A stretch of 9,196 nt of DNA from positions 1-9,196 of the forward strand of contig CALCDS010000023.1 of assembly GCA_937900065.1 (NCBI GenBank). The letters run 5' to 3'. Position 1 is the first letter of the stretch. Each line of letters begins with the position of its first letter. A program made the translations under genes and the position numbers. A model generated the notes under the pieces. It did not search any database. It was given only the letters and a program-made list of their open reading frames with translations, and was not told where the DNA came from. The stretch comes from an uncultured Clostridiaceae bacterium (GTDB taxonomy: Bacteria > Bacillota > Clostridia > Clostridiales > Oxobacteraceae). Shown one piece after another: positions 6,949 to 9,196 of the stretch.

Positions 6949-8438
6949 ACTGCACTCTCCTGTTCAAAATATATAATATACGGAGGCATTTCAAACGTTC
7001 CGTCCTCACATTTTAAAATACATTTTTCATCGATATTTTCAGGGACTATTATCCTGTATACCCTTCCATGCTCTGTCTTAGCCCGCCCGTCCGGTGAGTT
7101 TATGCCCTTTGCCAACCACCTCAACAGTGTTACTCTGGCTTCGCGCTTTATCTCAGGGAGTGAGTCGAACCTGATGCACCCATCTTTTATATATCCTTCA
7201 ACTATTTTCCTCTCCCGCTGCCTTTCTGCCATAACCTTTTCAAGCATCTTAGCCTTGCGCTCTTCATTATTTGCTATGGGATTCCTTATAGCCTTCTCCC
7301 TGTAATACCTTATCCTTGGCTTTATTGTGTATATATAAGGCTCTTCATCAAAGACACCTGAGTTTATACTCTCGGTCTTTCTCACAAGATCGCATTTTAT
7401 ATGCTTTGTATTGAATATGCCAAAGCATAACGACGACAATTTATGGGCATCCTCAATGCTTTCGCAGTCTAAAAACATCGACGCCAGCTTTCTATATTCT
7501 TCCTTCCGGTTTGCCGCACTGTTTCGGCTCTCGGATATCTGGGACGCAAACCTGGTTATCTTCCTTATGATTTCGTTGGTTATATCCAGAAGCCTTGAAG
7601 CTTCACTCTCACTGCCATCAGACCCAAGAAACCAGTTTTTAAGGTTGGACCACTTGCCGTTTATGTTGTCCATTATTTCTTCTTCAGGCACATCTGTATC
7701 CAGCCTGGGTATTGCCATTTCGTAATTGAACACCTTTTCCAAAACCGCTTTTTCATCTTCAGCACTTATGTCCTGCAAAATCGCCTCAATTGTTCCTGAG
7801 TTATTCTGCAACCCTTTTATAAAGTCCCTGAAGTAATCAATGAACTTTTCCTTATACAACAGGAACTCTTTGGTTTTCATCATCTCTTCAGCCTTCATAC
7901 TGTAAAAATCACCTATATAATCCTGATAATTCTGGTTCAGCCTCTTAAAGTTTTCGTTTAATGCCCTCCACCAGGCGCCCACCGTCTTATCATCATTTGA
8001 TACCATGGATTTAAATTTCGAAAGCTCCTCCTTTAAATATTCAAGAAGTGAAGGCTCAAGAGATGCGGTTTCTATGAGCAGATTTTCCAGCTTTATTGTA
8101 AGCCTCTCTATCTCGACCGAGTACTCGGTCATCTGGTACCTGAACTGCTTGTTTTTAAACTCTTCAACAGTCGATACCCTCGATGTGTCCTGTATCGGCA
8201 TTAGATTCTTCCAGCTGACAAGCACATCAAGATCCTGTTTTAAATCATCCATCGTATATTGGGAAAACTGCTCATGCTTTTTAAGCTCTTCATATATGTC
8301 TTCCTTATACATCCAGTACTTCATCTTTTCATATGAAAGGTAAAAAAACCTGAGTATTGCCCTGTATCTCCATGAATTGTCAACAGTAAGGTATCTTACC
8401 TCTTCTATCTGTTTTGTAAGTTTTACATTGATCTCCAT
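6945..8438 (-). CDS. jetA: Wadjet type II subunit JetA (TIGR02677/DUF2397 family, kleisin-like)
   Basis: This 497-residue protein is the first gene of the operon and the probable kleisin (MukF/MksF-like) that bridges the JetC heads and recruits JetB. The N-terminal winged-helix region carries family hallmarks: YLTVDNSWRYRAILRFFY at 16-33, LDVLVSWKNL at 70-79 and FRYQMTEYSVEIER at 99-112. The middle is long, charged and helical, including GKW-x-x-L-x-x-WF at 261-270. The C-terminal part has a Trp-containing LLRWLAKGIN segment at 438-447 and GRVYRIIVPEN at 458-468. The start at ATG 8438 has GGTGGG 5 nt upstream. The stop overlaps the jetB start by 4 nt. No membrane segment is visible. The N-terminal motifs distinguish this from the DUF3375 JetA of type I systems, supporting a type II call. 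Confidence 0.9.
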   Translation of the reverse strand: MEINVKLTKQIEEVRYLTVDNSWRYRAILRFFYLSYEKMKYWMYKEDIYEELKKHEQFSQYTMDDLKQDLDVLVSWKNLMPIQDTSRVSTVEEFKNKQFRYQMTEYSVEIERLTIKLENLLIETASLEPSLLEYLKEELSKFKSMVSNDDKTVGAWWRALNENFKRLNQNYQDYIGDFYSMKAEEMMKTKEFLLYKEKFIDYFRDFIKGLQNNSGTIEAILQDISAEDEKAVLEKVFNYEMAIPRLDTDVPEEEIMDNINGKWSNLKNWFLGSDGSESEASRLLDITNEIIRKITRFASQISESRNSAANRKEEYRKLASMFLDCESIEDAHKLSSLCFGIFNTKHIKCDLVRKTESINSGVFDEEPYIYTIKPRIRYYREKAIRNPIANNEERKAKMLEKVMAERQRERKIVEGYIKDGCIRFDSLPEIKREARVTLLRWLAKGINSPDGRAKTEHGRVYRIIVPENIDEKCILKCEDGTFEMPPYIIYFEQESAV

Positions 8439-8507
8439 GATTACCCACCGTCTGTTTTATTGTCTGATTTATTACCATATTTGCACACATATATACTAAC
8501 ATAGTAC
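8439..8507 (-). promoter_or_regulatory. Leader of the jet operon, promoter expected here
   Basis: This 69-bp AT-rich stretch separates the putative terminator from the jetA start, so the operon promoter should lie in or just upstream of it. I see no convincing -35/-10 pair. TATATA near 8490 and TATGGT near 8480 are weak -10 candidates, and TTGTAC at the T-run edge is a poor, badly spaced -35. The only firm element is the GGTGGG Shine-Dalgarno at 8444-8449, 5 nt from the ATG. No operator palindrome is evident. A weak promoter would fit a defence system that is kept low. Confidence 0.3.
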
Positions 8508-8539
8508 AAAAAAATAATACACAGGCATTTATACCTGTG
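8508..8539 (-). terminator. Probable Rho-independent terminator upstream of jetA
   Basis: On the minus strand CACAGG and CCTGTG (8539-8534 and 8525-8520) form a perfect 6-bp stem around an 8-nt loop, followed by TATTA and then seven T residues (8514-8508). It sits 35 bp after the stop codon of the interrupted coding remnant at 8574 and before the jet leader. It would therefore stop transcription coming from the debris on the right. The stem is short and the T-run is offset by five bases, so efficiency may be modest. Confidence 0.45.
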
Positions 8540-8573
8540 CTTGTTGTGAATAGGAACCTTCAGCAGTTTTTGT

Positions 8574-8628
8574 TTATTCAATCATATCCAGTAAAGATGC
8601 ACGAAGATCGTCAAACGAATCCTTATAG
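8574..8628 (-). pseudogene. C-terminal tail of a gene interrupted by the IS remnant
   Basis: The minus strand reads a clean coding tail, YKDSFDDLRASLLDMIE followed by TAA at 8576-8574. Its 5' continuation is cut by the IS3-family element at 8629. Removing the element and one copy of the TTATAG repeat joins it in frame to GGIN encoded at 8996-8985. That reconstructed frame meets a stop at 9010-9008, so the gene was already damaged or has since decayed. The current sequence instead leaves this tail in frame with the right end of the element (see the ATG at 8693). I do not recognise the protein. Confidence 0.4.
8623..8628. repeat. TTATAG direct repeat, jet-side copy (likely target duplication)
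   Basis: TTATAG directly abuts the TG end of the IS3-family remnant. The same hexamer abuts the CA end at 8979-8984. A six-base match at exactly both element ends is unlikely by chance and supports insertion by transposition. Confidence 0.55.
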
Positions 8629-8674
8629 TGCCCCCCTTTGTCAAGACAATTTTTCGATATATTTTTAGTTAGGT
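8629..8674 (+). repeat. Right terminal inverted repeat of the IS3-family element
   Basis: This is the orfB-distal end. It begins TGCCCCCC, contains AGACAA and ends with TTTTTAGTTAGGT (8662-8674). It aligns without gaps to the complement of 8933-8978 at 26 of 46 positions. The outermost TG and the CCC block match the usual IS3-family pattern. Confidence 0.65.
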
Positions 8675-8689
8675 TAGTAAGCACAAGTT

Positions 8690-8899
8690 TCATTGATTGT
8701 ATACCAATAGCTGCTTATTGACTTTGGATGATTCGTTCTCGAACAGAAGTTTGAAGTTTTTTATGGCTTCTGTCTTCCAACGTGTCAGCATATTAGGATG
8801 GACCTCATTTTCGGATGCGATCTCATTTAAGGTTCGCTCTCCACGTAGAGCTTCCAAAACCAATTTTGTTTTGAATTCAGGACTGTAAGTTTTTCTCAT
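8690..8899 (-). pseudogene. Truncated IS3-family transposase OrfA (Transposase_8 helix-turn-helix)
   Basis: The frame encodes 69 residues starting MRKTYSPEFKTKLVLEALRG. This is the classic helix-turn-helix N terminus of IS3-family OrfA (PF01527), continuing with LNEIASENEVHPNMLTRWK. OrfA normally runs about 95-105 residues and ends in a leucine-zipper coiled coil that leads to the orfA/orfB frameshift. Here the match fades after KNFKLLFENESSKVNKQL and the frame ends within a few codons at TGA 8692-8690. The ATG at 8899 has GAGGTG about 6 nt upstream and is preferred over the in-frame GTG at 8908, which overlaps that Shine-Dalgarno. orfB is absent. The product could still bind the element ends, but it has no catalytic domain. 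Confidence 0.8.
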
Positions 8900-8932
8900 T
8901 TGGGTCACCTCGCTGTTTAAAATATAGCTTCG

Positions 8933-8978
8933 ACCTAACTAAAAAACAAGTATTTTTTTGTCTGAATTCTTGGGTTCA
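8933..8978 (-). repeat. Left terminal inverted repeat of the IS3-family element
   Basis: This is the orfA-proximal end. Read inward on the minus strand it begins TGAACCCAAG, contains AGACAA and ends TTTTTAGTTAGGT, with 34 nt left before the orfA ATG. It pairs with 8629-8674. Confidence 0.65.
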
Positions 8979-8984
8979 TTATAG
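8979..8984. repeat. TTATAG direct repeat, distal copy (likely target duplication)
   Basis: This is the second copy of the hexamer that abuts the other end of the IS3-family remnant at 8623-8628. It follows the CA terminus immediately. Confidence 0.55.
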
Positions 8985-9017
8985 TTAATTCCTCCGTTCA
9001 ACTGGTTTTATTGAATT

Positions 9018-9155
9018 TCAACACACCTTCGCTATCAAATTGGCAATGCTGCTATCTGAATTTCTTAGGTCGATGAAAGAAACATCAATGTTGGCATTAT
9101 CGTCTGACACATAGCGAAATTCACTCGTACAACTACGCCTCCAATCAATGTTCAT
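9018..9155 (-). pseudogene. Short open frame of 45 codons, probable gene fragment
   Basis: A minus-strand frame starts at ATG 9155 and ends at TGA 9020-9018. It encodes MNIDWRRSCTSEFRYVSDDN and then a coding-like DVSFIDLRNSDSSIANLIAK. It lies in the same frame as the partial gene that ends 3 nt upstream (TAA 9161-9159), so the two may be one protein split by a nonsense mutation. Alternatively it is a small coupled gene. The ATG lacks a well-placed Shine-Dalgarno, since AAGGG is only a few bases away. I do not recognise the protein. Confidence 0.4.
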
Positions 9156-9158
9156 CCC

Positions 9159-9194
9159 TTACAGGTCAAACAGTTTTTCCATCTCTTCTTCAAG
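9159..9194 (-). CDS. C-terminal end of an unidentified gene entering from the right edge
   Basis: Eleven residues (LEEEMEKLFDL) followed by TAA are visible. They resemble an amphipathic acidic helix at a protein C terminus. The stop is followed by GGG and an in-frame ATG, so this may be a true gene end or an interrupted frame. Too little is present to identify it. Confidence 0.4.
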   Translation of the reverse strand, partial: LEEEMEKLFDL

Positions 9195-9196
9195 TG

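Larger units (their letters stand above)
8629..8978 (-). mobile_element. Internally deleted IS3-family element, 350 bp
   Basis: The element is bounded by TG and CA (TGCCCCCC at 8629 and GGGTTCA ending at 8978), the standard ends of the IS3 family. Ungapped 46-bp inverted repeats match at 26 positions, and their cores AGACAA and TTTTTAGTTAGGT are perfect. A 6-bp direct repeat TTATAG flanks it on both sides, consistent with target duplication, although IS3 elements usually make 3-5 bp. Full members of the family are about 1.2-1.6 kb with orfA and orfB. This copy keeps both ends and the first half of orfA, and has lost the leucine-zipper part of orfA and the whole DDE transposase orfB. It cannot move by itself, but it could be mobilised by a full relative. 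Confidence 0.7.

Noticed and set aside
6589..7305. Plus-strand open frame of 238 codons
   Set aside because: It spans the jetB/jetA junction in antisense, has no Shine-Dalgarno and no recognisable domain, while both minus-strand genes are well supported.
1..9196. CRISPR array, tRNA or rRNA genes
   Set aside because: No regularly spaced repeats of 23 bp or more, no cloverleaf-like sequence ending in CCA with a T-arm, and no rRNA-like blocks were found on reading either strand.

Overview
The window looks like a chromosomal stretch from a low-to-moderate GC member of the Bacillota, most likely a Clostridia-type bacterium. This is inferred from the AT-rich intergenic DNA, purine-rich Shine-Dalgarno sites, frequent ATA and AGA/AGG codons, and the style of the protein sequences. 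Species cannot be named from sequence alone. Every gene I accept lies on the minus strand, so the window reads right to left.

The centre (8438 down to 424) is one tightly packed four-gene operon that I recognise as a complete Wadjet (JetABCD) plasmid-defence system. The protein families (TIGR02677/DUF2397, TIGR02678/DUF2398, TIGR02680 SMC-like ATPase, TIGR02679/DUF2399 Toprim nuclease) point to the type II variant. Order is jetA (kleisin-like), jetB (KITE-like), jetC (SMC-like ATPase) and jetD (Toprim-like nuclease). Neighbouring genes overlap by 4 nt (A/B), overlap by 11 nt (B/C), or are 2 nt apart (C/D), so translation is probably coupled. In characterised Wadjet systems the ABC subunits form an SMC loop-extruding motor that senses small closed-circular DNA, and JetD cuts it. 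All key motifs visible here (Walker A, ABC signature and Walker B in JetC; the Toprim glutamate and DxD in JetD) are intact, so the system looks functional.

Upstream of the operon (right side, 8508-9196) is gene debris. The last residues of an unidentified gene enter from the right edge. Next come a short open frame and then a 350-bp internally deleted IS3-family element (8629-8978). The element has TG...CA ends, 46-bp imperfect terminal inverted repeats, a 6-bp flanking direct repeat (TTATAG) and only the N-terminal half of orfA. After it comes the tail of an interrupted coding frame, and a hairpin plus T-run that probably terminates upstream transcription before jetA.

Downstream of jetD (left side, 1-423) are a short possible micro-ORF, a 7-bp tandem repeat beside a perfect extended -10 promoter, and the first 71 codons of an unidentified gene that runs off the left edge. 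No tRNA, rRNA, CRISPR array or replication origin was seen.
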